Positions 9,405 through 19,082 of a DNA stretch of 64,000 nt are shown piece after piece. This DNA comes from Vibrio sp. 10N.286.49.B3 (lineage in GTDB: Bacteria; Pseudomonadota; Gammaproteobacteria; Enterobacterales; Vibrionaceae), in assembly GCF_002873395.1 (NCBI RefSeq), contig NZ_MCUV01000035.1:289121-353120 (forward strand). Direction: 5' to 3'. The translations under genes were made by a program, and so were the position numbers. Under the pieces are notes generated by a model. The model searched no databases. It was not told the origin of the DNA and worked only from the letters and a program-made list of their open reading frames with translations. Each line of letters starts with the position of its first letter. Position 1 is the first letter of the stretch.

Positions 9405-10412
9405 TTAAGGTGTCGCTTGACTTCTTACTTCTGAAAGTGCTCTTTCTAAGTTTTCATTCGCAACTTTATAATACGAGGGATTCTTATCAATAGCTTGCTG
9501 CAAGTAAGGGATAGCCTCTTCTGGCTTACCCTGTAATATCAAAAAATATCCAACATTATTCAATGCTTCAGCGGCACCTACTTGTTTAGTAAAGACATTA
9601 ATCGCTCGCTTAACTTGACCTTTAGCTAAATAAATAAGAGCTAAATTGTTCTGTGCCTTTTCATTATTGGCATCTTCTTCTAAAGCCGACACCATAAAGC
9701 GCTGAGCTTGTTGATAGTTACCTGACATATAATACGAATAGCCTGTATTGATTAAAGCATTAACTGAATTCGGTGTTATATCAAGCGCTTTAGCATAAAA
9801 AGATTGCGCTAAACCATGCTTACCATCGACATCATATAAAATGCCAATCCCCATATAAGCTTCGCTTGGTGATGCGGTATCAACAGATAAATCTGCTACT
9901 TTGGCAACGATCGATGAGCTTTGTATATCAATACTTTTACCACTTTTTAAACGAATCTGATCGGCATTAATTGCTCGATAAAAGTAACTCTTGGCCTGGT
10001 CGACTTTCCCTGATTTTAAATAAATGCTACCGAGCTGCTCTAATACTTGCTCATTGTTTGGGTTGGCTTTTACCGCTAATAAATAAGCCTGCTCTGCTAA
10101 AGAGTAGTTTCCTTTAGTTTGATGAATACGACCAATGTTATATAAGGTTTTATCTTGATACTTCGCCTCTGGGAACTCTAAAGAACGAAGATATTCATAC
10201 AGTGCTAAATCGGTATTATTACTTTGTAATGCAGTGTCACCACGCATAATCGCCTCCTTCTCATTTAAAGGAGGCGCCTCTGAGCTTAACGTATCAACCG
10301 GCTTACCATTGTAAAGTGGGTCATTAAATGATGCTCTTTCTGGCTCTGATGCACAACCAAACATCAAAATGATGACTAGCCCAGAACAAAGCTTTATAGA
10401 TCGTAATCGCAT
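9405..10412 (-). CDS. tadD: Tad pilus assembly TPR lipoprotein TadD
   Basis: The protein is 335 aa with a lipoprotein signal (LMFGC; Cys about residue 20). Tandem tetratricopeptide repeats fill most of the chain, for example the units starting with ALYEYLRSL, AEQAYLLAV, AKSYFYRAI, AQSFYAKAL and AIPYLQQAI. TadD proteins are outer-membrane-associated TPR lipoproteins needed for Tad secretin function. The ATG at 10412 was chosen because GGAG lies six bases before it. An in-frame ATG at 10424 that overlaps the tadC stop (TAATG) would have no ribosome-binding site. It is the last gene of the Tad locus and converges on the PAP2-like gene, with 58 bases between them. Confidence 0.9.
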   Translation of the reverse strand: MRLRSIKLCSGLVIILMFGCASEPERASFNDPLYNGKPVDTLSSEAPPLNEKEAIMRGDTALQSNNTDLALYEYLRSLEFPEAKYQDKTLYNIGRIHQTKGNYSLAEQAYLLAVKANPNNEQVLEQLGSIYLKSGKVDQAKSYFYRAINADQIRLKSGKSIDIQSSSIVAKVADLSVDTASPSEAYMGIGILYDVDGKHGLAQSFYAKALDITPNSVNALINTGYSYYMSGNYQQAQRFMVSALEEDANNEKAQNNLALIYLAKGQVKRAINVFTKQVGAAEALNNVGYFLILQGKPEEAIPYLQQAIDKNPSYYKVANENLERALSEVRSQATP

Positions 10413-10423
10413 TGTTAACTCCA

Positions 10424-11365
10424 TTATTGAAATGCATCAGATAAACTAATCAGGGCTGGCCCCACCGCAACAATAAAAAAGCAAGGCCAGATGAATAATA
10501 GTAGAGGGAAAATCATTTTTGTTGGGATTTTTGCAGCTATTTCTTCCACCGCTTGATTGCGTTTATCACGAAAGTCTTCAGTATAATCACGTAAAGTTTT
10601 CGATAAACTACCACCTATACGCGAAGCATGAGAAAGCATACCGACCAAACCTTGAATTTCGACCAGCCCTGTACGCTCAATCATCTCATCAAATGCTATT
10701 GGCATTTCGACCCCTGCTTTCATTTTTGCGCACACAGTCAGTAGCTCACCGGAAAAGTCAGGATGAGAAATTACAATCTCATCACCAACACGACGTAAAG
10801 CCGCATTAAAGCCTAAACCTGATTCCGTACATACCACCAGCAAATCAAGCGTATCAGGTACTGCTGCGCGCATTCTATTCTGCCTTTTAGATACCAACTG
10901 AGCCAATATGATATTAGGTAAGAAGAGACCAATAGCAATAGAGGCAATAATAAGCAATTGACGAAAAGCGATATCGGGATAGAAGAAATAAATAATTGCC
11001 GCTAAGCTTACACCTGTAATTATTGTAAATAGCTTTATTGCATAAAAATAAGATGGTGCCGATTGAGCATAATAACCAGCATGCATAAGCTTTTGTTTTA
11101 TGGACGCTCGTTCTTTACTACTTTTAGGCGCCGTAATAGGAGATAATGACTCCAGTGTATTTTCTAAACGTGAAGAACGATTGTTGGTTTGAAAGTTATC
11201 TTTGTTACGTAACGTACCTAGCTTCATTCTAAGCGGTGATCTGGATGATAGGAATAGGCTACCAAGAATAAGTACAAATAAGCTTACTGATATTAATATC
11301 ATAAGTAATATTAGCATCTGTTTATCAATGTTGATATTTGCCAACCATCGAAGAATATCGTCCAT
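10424..11365 (-). CDS. tadC: Tad pilus inner-membrane platform protein TadC
   Basis: This 313-aa T2SS-F (GspF-like) domain protein has a membrane helix near the N-terminus, a pair near residues 110-150 and one near the C-terminus. The conserved cytoplasmic region includes PDTLDLLVVCTESGLGFNAAL and ASRIGGSLSKTLRDY. TadB and TadC together form the inner-membrane platform on which the TadA motor acts. An in-frame GTG at 11374 overlaps the tadB stop, but the ATG at 11365 has the better-spaced GAGG and is used here. It sits between tadB and tadD, as in other Tad loci. Confidence 0.92.
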   Translation of the reverse strand: MDDILRWLANINIDKQMLILLMILISVSLFVLILGSLFLSSRSPLRMKLGTLRNKDNFQTNNRSSRLENTLESLSPITAPKSSKERASIKQKLMHAGYYAQSAPSYFYAIKLFTIITGVSLAAIIYFFYPDIAFRQLLIIASIAIGLFLPNIILAQLVSKRQNRMRAAVPDTLDLLVVCTESGLGFNAALRRVGDEIVISHPDFSGELLTVCAKMKAGVEMPIAFDEMIERTGLVEIQGLVGMLSHASRIGGSLSKTLRDYTEDFRDKRNQAVEEIAAKIPTKMIFPLLLFIWPCFFIVAVGPALISLSDAFQ

Positions 11366-11370
11366 AACAA

Positions 11371-12342
11371 TCACACCTCAAAGTTAACGATATTACGTAT
11401 CCATACCGCCCCTATAAATAAACTAACGACACCAAAACTGATTAGCTTAATACCTCGCGGATCTTTATATAATGGCTCAACAAAGGTTGGATTAAAAATC
11501 GTCAAACCAAAAAAAAGAACAAAAGGGGAAAGAACTAATATCCAGGCTGATAAACGACTTTCAGCTGAAATGGTTTTAATTTTTCTAACCAGTTTAAAAC
11601 GAGAGCGTAGGACAGCTGACACTTTATCCAGGTTTTCAGATAAATTACCACCGGTCTCCTTTTGCAATAAAACAGCACTAGAAAAGGCCAACATAGAAAC
11701 GGTTGGAGTACGATCTGCCATCTGCATAATAGCCAAACGTATATCATAGCCATAATTAAGGAGATTGAAGGTATTCTTAAACTCAACGCCAATTGGAGCT
11801 GGCATTTCATTACCCACCTCATTAAAGGCTTGAGTAAGAGGCTGACCCGCTTGGAGCATTCGACGAATAATATCCAAAGCTTCAGGTAGTTGCTCTTCAA
11901 ATAGAGCCAGCCTTTTCGATATTTGGCTTTTAATATAAAAATAGACTGCAGCCAATACTGAAATAAAAGCAACAATCGCCAAATAAAAAGGCTGCCCAAG
12001 GGCTAATAAAGTAATCGCAAATACTCCGCCTAAAAAAAATGATATCCCTAATGCCTTGCCTAAGGACCAGTCTAACCCTGATAGCTCTATTGATTTACGC
12101 AGCGAAGAAAAAAATGAGAATTTAATTAATTGACGATCAATAGGCGATAAACCCTTTAAGTAACGTTCATTAAGCAATGTTTTACTTTCTTCATCTAAAG
12201 TTGAGTGCGCCTGCTTCAGACGTTCGGCTAATTCACTGTGCTTTATTTTTGAGCCTGCTGCTGGCAGTATTAACGCTTGAGAGATAAAAACCACGGCAAA
12301 AAAGAGCAGTACAAGGAAAAAAGTAATATCATCAAATTCCAT
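11371..12342 (-). CDS. tadB: Tad pilus inner-membrane platform protein TadB
   Basis: This is a 323-aa GspF-like membrane protein with an N-terminal hydrophobic helix, a central pair near 95-135 and C-terminal helices. Its conserved segment contains LPEALDIIRRMLQAGQPLTQAF and LLQKETGGNLSENLDKVS, the T2SSF signature. It is the partner of TadC in the Tad platform. The tadA gene ends eight bases upstream of its start, and tadC begins about where it ends, so the genes are tightly coupled. Confidence 0.92.
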   Translation of the reverse strand: MEFDDITFFLVLLFFAVVFISQALILPAAGSKIKHSELAERLKQAHSTLDEESKTLLNERYLKGLSPIDRQLIKFSFFSSLRKSIELSGLDWSLGKALGISFFLGGVFAITLLALGQPFYLAIVAFISVLAAVYFYIKSQISKRLALFEEQLPEALDIIRRMLQAGQPLTQAFNEVGNEMPAPIGVEFKNTFNLLNYGYDIRLAIMQMADRTPTVSMLAFSSAVLLQKETGGNLSENLDKVSAVLRSRFKLVRKIKTISAESRLSAWILVLSPFVLFFGLTIFNPTFVEPLYKDPRGIKLISFGVVSLFIGAVWIRNIVNFEV

Positions 12343-12350
12343 AATCGCCT

Positions 12351-13823
12351 CTACGAATTGGTTTCATTAAATACTTCAAATGGAATATGGCATCCTCGCT
12401 TAGACAGATGATCATGGCAACTAGGTACAATACCCGTTGAGGTGTAATACCCTTGAACATTCCCATCTTCATCTAACCCTCGCCGATTAAACTTAAACAG
12501 TTCTGACATTGTAATCACTTCACCTTCCATGCCATTAATTTCACAGATACTTACCATCCGACGCTTACCATCTTCTTGGCGCTCCATTTGTACAACAAGG
12601 TGGATAGCGGAAGCGATTTGTGCTCTTAAATTTTTGGTTGAAATATTCCAACCCGCCATGGAAAACATATTCTCAACTCGACTCAAAGCATCACGAGGGG
12701 TATTGGCGTGAATCGTTGCCAGTGAACCATCATGCCCTGTATTCATTGCCGCTAACATATCAACTGCTTCACTGCCCCTCACCTCACCAAGGACAATACG
12801 ATCTGGTCGCATACGTAGTGAGTTTTTAACCAATTCTCGCTGCCCTATTTCCCCTTTACCTTCAAGGTTAGCTGGTCTTGTTTCCAAGCGGATAACATGG
12901 GGTTGTTGTAGTTGTAGCTCTGCTGAATCTTCAATGGTAATAATACGTTCGTCCTTAGGGATAAAACCAGAGAAAATATTGAGCGTCGTCGTTTTCCCAG
13001 AGCCAGTACCTCCAGAAATCAAAATATTCATTTCACCCTTTACGGCAGCTTCAATAAAAGTAGCCATGGCTTCTGATAAGGAATCAAAAGCTAATAGGTT
13101 ATCCATAGTTAATCGGTCAACAGCGAAACGACGGATAGAAAGTGAGGGACCATCTAGCGATAAGGGAGGTATAATGGCATTAACACGCGAGCCATCTAAT
13201 AAGCGCGCATCAACCATTGGTGATGATTCATCTATACGTCGCCCTACTTGGCTAACTATGCGATCAATAATATTACGTAAATGACGTTCATCAAGAAAAG
13301 TATAAGGCGTTACTTCTAGCTTACCGGCACGTTCAACATAAACGCTTTTAGGGCCATTCACCAAAATATCTGACACGCTTTTATCGTGCAGTAAAGGCTC
13401 TAGTGGTCCTAGCCCAAAGACCTCATCTTCTATCTGATTAATGACCCGTTTGCGCCCTTCAGCACTAAGAGCATGCGCTTGATCATCCGCCATTAGTTGT
13501 ATGATGGCATCATGCAGATCTTTTTTGGCTCGACCTTTCTCAAGACTGGCTAGGAGACCTAAATCTAACGTTTCTAATAAACGCTTATGATAAAAGTGTT
13601 TAATTTCTAATTCTTGCTCTAGTTTTTTTCTATCGATATCAACTGCATGCTCTCGTGCATCAATTTCTCTTTGTTTTTTATCGATACTTGGTTGCTCTGT
13701 TATAATCTCTTTCTCTGGTTCAAGGCTAGAATCTCCACTAACTAAATCTGTCTTTTCTGTCTGCTCAGCCATCATGATTTTCTTTTGCAGATTCGTGTTT
13801 ACATTTTTTCTTTTAAAAAACAT
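12351..13823 (-). CDS. tadA: Tad pilus assembly/retraction ATPase TadA
   Basis: This is a 490-aa secretion ATPase of the TadA/CpaF (VirB11/GspE) superfamily. Walker A is GGTGSGKT near 271-278, the Asp box is EDSAELQL, Walker B includes RMRPDRIVLGEVRG, and the His box is SLATIHANTP. The first 80 residues are charged and probably coiled-coil. TadA energises assembly of Flp pili, and in the related Caulobacter system also their retraction. It lies between tadZ and tadB, the usual place. Confidence 0.96.
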   Translation of the reverse strand: MFFKRKNVNTNLQKKIMMAEQTEKTDLVSGDSSLEPEKEIITEQPSIDKKQREIDAREHAVDIDRKKLEQELEIKHFYHKRLLETLDLGLLASLEKGRAKKDLHDAIIQLMADDQAHALSAEGRKRVINQIEDEVFGLGPLEPLLHDKSVSDILVNGPKSVYVERAGKLEVTPYTFLDERHLRNIIDRIVSQVGRRIDESSPMVDARLLDGSRVNAIIPPLSLDGPSLSIRRFAVDRLTMDNLLAFDSLSEAMATFIEAAVKGEMNILISGGTGSGKTTTLNIFSGFIPKDERIITIEDSAELQLQQPHVIRLETRPANLEGKGEIGQRELVKNSLRMRPDRIVLGEVRGSEAVDMLAAMNTGHDGSLATIHANTPRDALSRVENMFSMAGWNISTKNLRAQIASAIHLVVQMERQEDGKRRMVSICEINGMEGEVITMSELFKFNRRGLDEDGNVQGYYTSTGIVPSCHDHLSKRGCHIPFEVFNETNS

Positions 13824-13872
13824 ACCGCTTCCTTAAGTATCAATAACATGATGAATATTGAATGTATTTTCT

Positions 13873-15096
13873 CTACGAAAACATTCGAGTTAACCAACCT
13901 TTAGGCTTATCTTGTGCTGGCAACTGTTCTTGAGAAAAAGAGACGATAGCTTTGGTTAAAGCGCTATTCTTTTTGGTCATAGTAAAAGGTTGACCAAGAT
14001 TGCAACTCTCAGACGCAACTTTAAAGTCATTAGGCAATAGCTGGATTGTAATATCTTTATCGAACGTCTCTTCAATGTGCTTCAAGGTTATAGACTGATG
14101 TTTATCAAAACGATTCACCAAAATAGTCATTTGGTCTTTCGTCAAACCAAAGTCAAAGGTAAGCATGTTAGTAATTTTCGTAATGTTTTTTATCGCAACT
14201 AGATTTTGCTGAGTAACAATAAATGCTTTTGTCGCTGGAGCAATAACACACGAAAACAGCCGGTCAACACCACGAGACAAGTCGACAATGACGTAGGGAT
14301 ATAACTCTCTGAGTATAGGTAACAGTGGCCTAATTTGCTTAGCTTTATCATAATTATCATCACTATTATCTTGCATAAAACTTAGTGTATGTAATCCACT
14401 AGAGTGTTTAGTCACTAAACTATCGAGTGACATTTCATCTAAATCGGCAACATTCACAATAGCATCTGCAAGACCATAAGCTGGTGATAGGTTTAAATAG
14501 TCATCGATAACGCCAAACTGTAGATCAAGATCGAGTAAAAGCACATCACCAGGGTAGTGAGTCGCCATTTCAACAGCGGAGTTAACCGCGACTGTTGAGG
14601 CACCGGATCCCCCTTTAGCATTAATAAAAACCAATAATTCACCAAGGTTACGACTTGCGATCTTATCATCCGCAATGCTCTTCAGTAGCGGTAATAAATC
14701 ATCTATCTCAGCATCGGCGGAGATAAAGTCGGCAGCCCCTAACTGCAAGGCTGTTTTGAGAGCAGTGCTATCACTTTCATCACCAAAAATAACTAAAAGT
14801 GCTTCATGTTTATGGCTTACATTATCAACATCAAAGCCATGCATTTTAATAATACTTTCAGCCCAAAGTTCTTGCGCCTCAACCACAATAAGATCGGGTG
14901 GTGAAAAAGATTTAAATTTAGAAGCTGTAACGCTGTCCATTGGTACTAAGTTGAGGTTCATGTTATTGCATTTTTCAAGCTCACTTTTAATATGAGATTG
15001 AAAAGCATCACTCGAATATAGAATCCAAACGGTTAAGTTTGTTTTAAGCCGTATCTTTCCTTGCTTGTTTGCCATAGATAAAACCGATTCAGACAT
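13873..15096 (-). CDS. tadZ: Tad pilus localisation protein TadZ/CpaE (ParA/MinD-like)
   Basis: The 407-aa protein has an N-terminal receiver-like domain (residues about 25-145) and a MinD/ParA-type ATPase domain that begins at INAKGGSGASTVAVNSA. The Walker A keeps the signature Lys of deviant Walker motifs (KGG) but has Ala where the second Lys is usual. That is common in the TadZ/CpaE family and predicts weak or absent hydrolysis. Members position the Tad machine in the cell. It is followed by tadA with a 49-base gap. Confidence 0.92.
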   Translation of the reverse strand: MSESVLSMANKQGKIRLKTNLTVWILYSSDAFQSHIKSELEKCNNMNLNLVPMDSVTASKFKSFSPPDLIVVEAQELWAESIIKMHGFDVDNVSHKHEALLVIFGDESDSTALKTALQLGAADFISADAEIDDLLPLLKSIADDKIASRNLGELLVFINAKGGSGASTVAVNSAVEMATHYPGDVLLLDLDLQFGVIDDYLNLSPAYGLADAIVNVADLDEMSLDSLVTKHSSGLHTLSFMQDNSDDNYDKAKQIRPLLPILRELYPYVIVDLSRGVDRLFSCVIAPATKAFIVTQQNLVAIKNITKITNMLTFDFGLTKDQMTILVNRFDKHQSITLKHIEETFDKDITIQLLPNDFKVASESCNLGQPFTMTKKNSALTKAIVSFSQEQLPAQDKPKGWLTRMFS

Positions 15097-15105
15097 ATAC
15101 CTTCC

Positions 15106-15573
15106 TTAACACCCCGTAACACCACTAGAAAACGCACCTAAACTTTCACTTGGTATCGTTGTTTCAAAACTTGGAATAGAGACGAGTCCACTACTTCCTA
15201 AAAAGTTAAGTAGTGATATAAATTGATAATTTAAACCTACCGCGCGCGCGCGAACAAAGCGCACATTATTTTTTGATGGTGATGCTAATACCGCGCCATT
15301 CACATCTAAATATTCAACTTCAATTCCGCTGATCCCACTAACTAAGCCGTTATTAGCAGCAATGGTGGCAATAGAACTGCTTGAGCTAATTGGGCATACC
15401 GCTGCTAACCTTGCTGCATGCCGAGTTGACTCGTTAACGGCTTGCAAAACGAACATGAAATAACCAATAGAAATAATTGAAAATATGAGTAAAAATAAAA
15501 CAACCGATGCCCAAGTAAACTCAATAATTGCTAAACCTTGCTGTTGCTTACTACGATTTAAAGTATATTGCAT
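15106..15573 (-). CDS. tadF: Tad minor pseudopilin TadF-like
   Basis: The 155-aa protein has a TadE-like N-terminus: a short basic leader (MQYTLNRSKQQQG), then IIEFTWASVVLFLLIFSII. This is the pseudopilin helix with the conserved Glu five residues after the presumed processed Gly. It shares one base with the upstream tadE stop/start junction at 15573. Minor pseudopilins TadE and TadF are processed by the TadV peptidase and are needed for pilus biogenesis. The assignment as TadF rather than a second TadE rests on gene order. Confidence 0.82.
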   Translation of the reverse strand: MQYTLNRSKQQQGLAIIEFTWASVVLFLLIFSIISIGYFMFVLQAVNESTRHAARLAAVCPISSSSSIATIAANNGLVSGISGIEVEYLDVNGAVLASPSKNNVRFVRARAVGLNYQFISLLNFLGSSGLVSIPSFETTIPSESLGAFSSGVTGC

Positions 15574-15995
15574 TAGAAAATCCTCATCACTGAAGAAGAG
15601 GTCATCGGCACTGATAAAGAACGATTACTTATTGGTAAACTTGATGCAAATGTAGGCAAAAATGTATAACTCGCAACAATGCTAACATATTGATTATCAG
15701 TACAATTAATTACAACATCGCTAACCTGCCAATTACGTAATTGTGCTGATGTTCCATTGACTGAACCAAAAACCACAACTTTCTTGATATCCTCAATACG
15801 ATTATTAACTGGGCCACACCCTGCTGCATTCGTTTGGGTTGAAGCATACCTTGCACCTATCCTTACCGACTTATTTAAGGTATTTAGCTCTAGCATCATG
15901 CGTGAAACCTCAATGACAGCAACCAACAATAACAATAACACTGGTAATGCGATCAGCAACTCAAGCGCAGCAAACCCCTTCGAAGGTGAGTTCAT
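15573..15995 (-). CDS. tadE: Tad minor pseudopilin TadE-like
   Basis: The 140-aa TadE-family protein has a short leader ending in Gly (MNSPSKG), then FAALELLIALPVLLLLLVAVIEVSRMML. The Glu at the fifth position of the mature helix is typical of type IVb pseudopilins. Its start codon overlaps the end of tadG by four bases. It is predicted to be cleaved by TadV and inserted as a minor pilin or assembly primer. Confidence 0.85.
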   Translation of the reverse strand: MNSPSKGFAALELLIALPVLLLLLVAVIEVSRMMLELNTLNKSVRIGARYASTQTNAAGCGPVNNRIEDIKKVVVFGSVNGTSAQLRNWQVSDVVINCTDNQYVSIVASYTFLPTFASSLPISNRSLSVPMTSSSVMRIF

Positions 15996-17308
15996 GATCC
16001 ACCTCCAACTGAATTAGCATCTTTAAATAGTACAATTCGAGTTACTCCGGTATCGGTATCATTTTCAGATAAACCGCCTTCAACAACATGGCAATGATCG
16101 ATAAATTCACCAAAGATACTCTGCTGCCCCTTGCTACTACTTTCTTTCTTGCCACTATTTCCGTTGTTATCATTAGTTTCATCAGCGCTTGATGCCGTTG
16201 ATGTACCTTCATAAGCATAACGTTGAATCAAGAAAAAACACCCAATGCTTGTTACGGTAAACTCGGTTTTACCACCATTACCTTTGGCTGTAGTATTAGA
16301 TGAATCACAATCTAAAATAGGCACTGGCAATACTCGTCGCCAAGCAGAACCACCATCGGTGCGACACTCTTCATCGGCTAAACAACTTACCGTTTCTGTC
16401 TTATAAGTTTGGTAAGTCAATTTGTCAGCATCGGTCGATTGATTATAGTCGGCTAGATTATCAAGTGTGATTTCGGTTTCTGGCTCAACAATAATTAAGT
16501 CAGGAGCGTAATACACACCATCAAGTGTCTCCCCAGTAAATCGACTATCAATACTCCCTGTTGGACCAACAGCATTGCCCGGCTCTGTTGAAATCTTATC
16601 TCCAATAGTAAACACTGTGCTATTTCTGCCTACCAGAGCATCACTGACATCACTTTTACCATTGCCTACATCTAATAGATGAAAGTTACCCGAACCTAAC
16701 CCACCATCATCGGACTGGCTGCCCGATTTAATTTCATACACAGTTCCTGAGGTGTAACCTGCCGGGCCAGCTTCATCACCTTCACACATACCAATAGGGA
16801 GTACATTTGAGGTTTCATCAATAAAAGCGGGACCAGCGACTGTACTTGCTGACACATTTTTATCTAAGTTAAAAACCTGTAAGAAGAAACTAGTTATCTC
16901 TAAACCTAGCACCTGAACCCTGACATAAATTCGCTCCGATGAGAGAGGGAACGTTGAGGAAAATGTTGCTGTTGGCGAGTCTGCATATTGAATAGAGAGT
17001 GAGTGCAAACCGCTTTGCTCATCAGCTAATGCAATTTCATCATTGCCAGAAGATGTCATGATTGTCTTATAAGCCTCTATAACACTATCTTCTGTTTCAT
17101 TTTTCGTTTTGAGGGTATTCGCAATTGATGCACCAGCTAAAGCTGCAGAGTCAACCGCATTTTGTAGACGTGTTTTATTAACTACCAGATGGTTTACATC
17201 AATAGCAAAAGCTGCAATGGCAATAAATGTTAACATAGCCATCGTCACCATAATTAAAACAAGCCCCTTTTGTCGGCGGACTTGATAGCGAGCATTGATA
17301 CGTCTCAT
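15992..17308 (-). CDS. tadG: Tad pilus assembly protein TadG
   Basis: The protein is 438 aa. A basic N-terminus (MRRINARYQVRRQKGLVLI) leads into a single membrane helix at about 18-38. The motif VNHLVVNKTRLQNAVDSAALAGAS follows, the hallmark of the Tad_N (TadG/TadE-like) region. The rest is a long, low-complexity, Ser/Thr/Asp/Gly-rich extracytoplasmic domain. Cysteine pairs (for example CLADEEC) could form disulphides. TadG is a required but mechanistically unclear Tad component. The C-terminal four bases overlap tadE. Confidence 0.85.
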   Translation of the reverse strand: MRRINARYQVRRQKGLVLIMVTMAMLTFIAIAAFAIDVNHLVVNKTRLQNAVDSAALAGASIANTLKTKNETEDSVIEAYKTIMTSSGNDEIALADEQSGLHSLSIQYADSPTATFSSTFPLSSERIYVRVQVLGLEITSFFLQVFNLDKNVSASTVAGPAFIDETSNVLPIGMCEGDEAGPAGYTSGTVYEIKSGSQSDDGGLGSGNFHLLDVGNGKSDVSDALVGRNSTVFTIGDKISTEPGNAVGPTGSIDSRFTGETLDGVYYAPDLIIVEPETEITLDNLADYNQSTDADKLTYQTYKTETVSCLADEECRTDGGSAWRRVLPVPILDCDSSNTTAKGNGGKTEFTVTSIGCFFLIQRYAYEGTSTASSADETNDNNGNSGKKESSSKGQQSIFGEFIDHCHVVEGGLSENDTDTGVTRIVLFKDANSVGGGS

Positions 17309-17323
17309 AATGAGTCCTTAGGG

Positions 17324-17590
17324 TTATTGTGCAAACCCTTCTAGGAACTGGCTATCACTTCCATTAAGCTCTGAATCTGACTTCCCTGTGTAAGTATGAT
17401 AAGCCCCTTCCATTCTTTCCCCACTGCCGGTAGGAATAACATCTACGTTATCTTGCGTTGCAGTAAGGTCATATGTTTGTTGTGCGCGCATATTTGCAAC
17501 ATGGTGCCCTAGCTTTGCATTATTATGAGCGCAACCTAGTAAAGAAAGTATAGCTAACATTAGCAATATTGGCTTAATTTGAGTCCACAT
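17324..17590 (-). CDS. Small lipoprotein in Tad locus (position of RcpB/TadL-like component)
   Basis: The protein is 88 aa with a short hydrophobic signal and the lipobox LLGC (Cys about residue 19). The remaining 69 residues are hydrophilic and show no domain I recognise. It sits between the secretin gene rcpA and tadG, where many Tad loci carry a small outer-membrane lipoprotein (RcpB/CpaD type) that may help secretin assembly. The mature chain is shorter than typical RcpB/CpaD, so homology is not shown. The start is the first ATG of the frame, 26 bases after rcpA. Confidence 0.7.
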   Translation of the reverse strand: MWTQIKPILLMLAILSLLGCAHNNAKLGHHVANMRAQQTYDLTATQDNVDVIPTGSGERMEGAYHTYTGKSDSELNGSDSQFLEGFAQ

Positions 17591-17616
17591 ATATGTATCC
17601 CTTAATCTCTAGTTAT

Positions 17617-19074
17617 CTATAAACTGTGTCCAAATACACCTTCCGAGCCACCTTGTGAGTCATCTATATCATCCATGCTTCTCGGTACATTTTTTCTTGA
17701 TTGGTTAGATGGTTCTGCAATATATGCACCTTGCCCTAATAAATAATATTTCATATCGGTAGGCTCTACATAAGCATCGGTTGGTAGACTGACTTTGCTA
17801 CGATCTATCGGTTTAGCAAGCCTTGGAGTAACCAATATCACTAACTCTGTTTCTCCCGACACATACTCCTGGCTATTAAATAACTGGCCTAATACAGGAA
17901 TATCACCAAAACCAGGCATTTTATTTGAAACATCGCGCACATTCTCACTTAACAAACCAGCAATCCCAATGGTTTGCCCATCGGCTAATTCTAATGTTGA
18001 TGATGCACTACGACGAGTTATTGGCGGAATAATATAAGAACCGTTGGTATCGCCAGGACTTAACGTTAATGCACTAGCACTCGCTATTTCACTGACATCT
18101 ACCGCTAAGTTTAAGTTTATTTTTTGATCACTTAAAATTGTAGGGATAAATTTAAGTCCTACACCATACTCTTTATATTCAATAGTGACCCCATCGTCAT
18201 TTGGCACAGGAATAGGGAATTCTCCACCAGCTAAGAATTCCGCTTTTGAGCCACTCAATGTGGTTAAATTCGGTTCTGCCAGCACCTTCGCAGTACCATT
18301 TTGCTTAGCCACATCAAGTGCAAAAGAAAATAGAGTATTACCATCAATAAATGAGCCTAATATCCCATAATCTCCTGAGGATGGAATATCAAAAATAGGT
18401 GTCGCTCCAATAATGCCAGAAGCAACGGATGATGCTCCCCATGTAAAGTTTGAGCCACTTGATTGGAAAAAAGTAAAATTCGCATCAAACTTTCGCACTA
18501 AACTGCGCTGAACTTCGGCAATCGTCACCTCAAGCATCACTTGCTGAGCACCCCCTATAGTCATTAAGTTAATGACACCGGTTTTATTTGCCTGTTGGCT
18601 TAATGATTGCCCTTCTTTATCAGCAGAAACACCCGCCGTGTAAGTTTCTGCGACACGTAAAGCAGTATTCATTTGTGCCTGTGAACTTACTTGACCGTTT
18701 AAGATCAGGCGATTTTGGCTACTGTGAACCTCTATAGTTTCATTAGGTAAGAAGTCATATAATTTGGCTTTTAAACTGTTAAGATCATGCGTCACTTCTA
18801 TATTCATTGATTCAATTAGCTTTCCACTACGATCCCAAGCCATCAAATTGGTTGTTCCTAACTTTTTACCGATTAAAAAAGCCTCATTAGATTTAAGCAT
18901 CACAATATCCAATATATCAGGATCGCCCAACGAGACTCGTTTTGCCGAACCTGACAACTTGATCGGTATCGATTTATGATGAGGGACCGTGATGGTTTTC
19001 CCAGTCTGAGTTGAACTCCAAGCAGAAAAGCTCATAAAAACAGTAACAATTAACGACACAACTAAATTTTTCAT
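17617..19074 (-). CDS. rcpA: Tad pilus outer-membrane secretin RcpA/CpaC
   Basis: This is a 485-aa secretin with an N-terminal signal peptide (MKNLVVSLIVTVFMSFSAWS). A pilus-formation N-domain includes KRVSLGDPDILDIVMLKSNE, then a BON-like segment (IEVHSSQNRLILNGQVSS). The C-terminal secretin core includes VMLEVTIAEVQRSL, VLAEPNLTTLSGS and the conserved VPGFGDIPVLGQLF-type region (here MPGFGDIPVLGQLFNS). It forms the outer-membrane pore through which the Flp pilus passes. It sits between rcpC and the small lipoprotein gene. Confidence 0.95.
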   Translation of the reverse strand: MKNLVVSLIVTVFMSFSAWSSTQTGKTITVPHHKSIPIKLSGSAKRVSLGDPDILDIVMLKSNEAFLIGKKLGTTNLMAWDRSGKLIESMNIEVTHDLNSLKAKLYDFLPNETIEVHSSQNRLILNGQVSSQAQMNTALRVAETYTAGVSADKEGQSLSQQANKTGVINLMTIGGAQQVMLEVTIAEVQRSLVRKFDANFTFFQSSGSNFTWGASSVASGIIGATPIFDIPSSGDYGILGSFIDGNTLFSFALDVAKQNGTAKVLAEPNLTTLSGSKAEFLAGGEFPIPVPNDDGVTIEYKEYGVGLKFIPTILSDQKINLNLAVDVSEIASASALTLSPGDTNGSYIIPPITRRSASSTLELADGQTIGIAGLLSENVRDVSNKMPGFGDIPVLGQLFNSQEYVSGETELVILVTPRLAKPIDRSKVSLPTDAYVEPTDMKYYLLGQGAYIAEPSNQSRKNVPRSMDDIDDSQGGSEGVFGHSL

Positions 19075-19082
19075 CTATCACC

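Noticed and set aside
13873..15096. tadZ as a ParA plasmid-partition gene
   Set aside because: Its receiver-like N-terminus and position in the Tad locus fit TadZ/CpaE, and no parB or parS is present.
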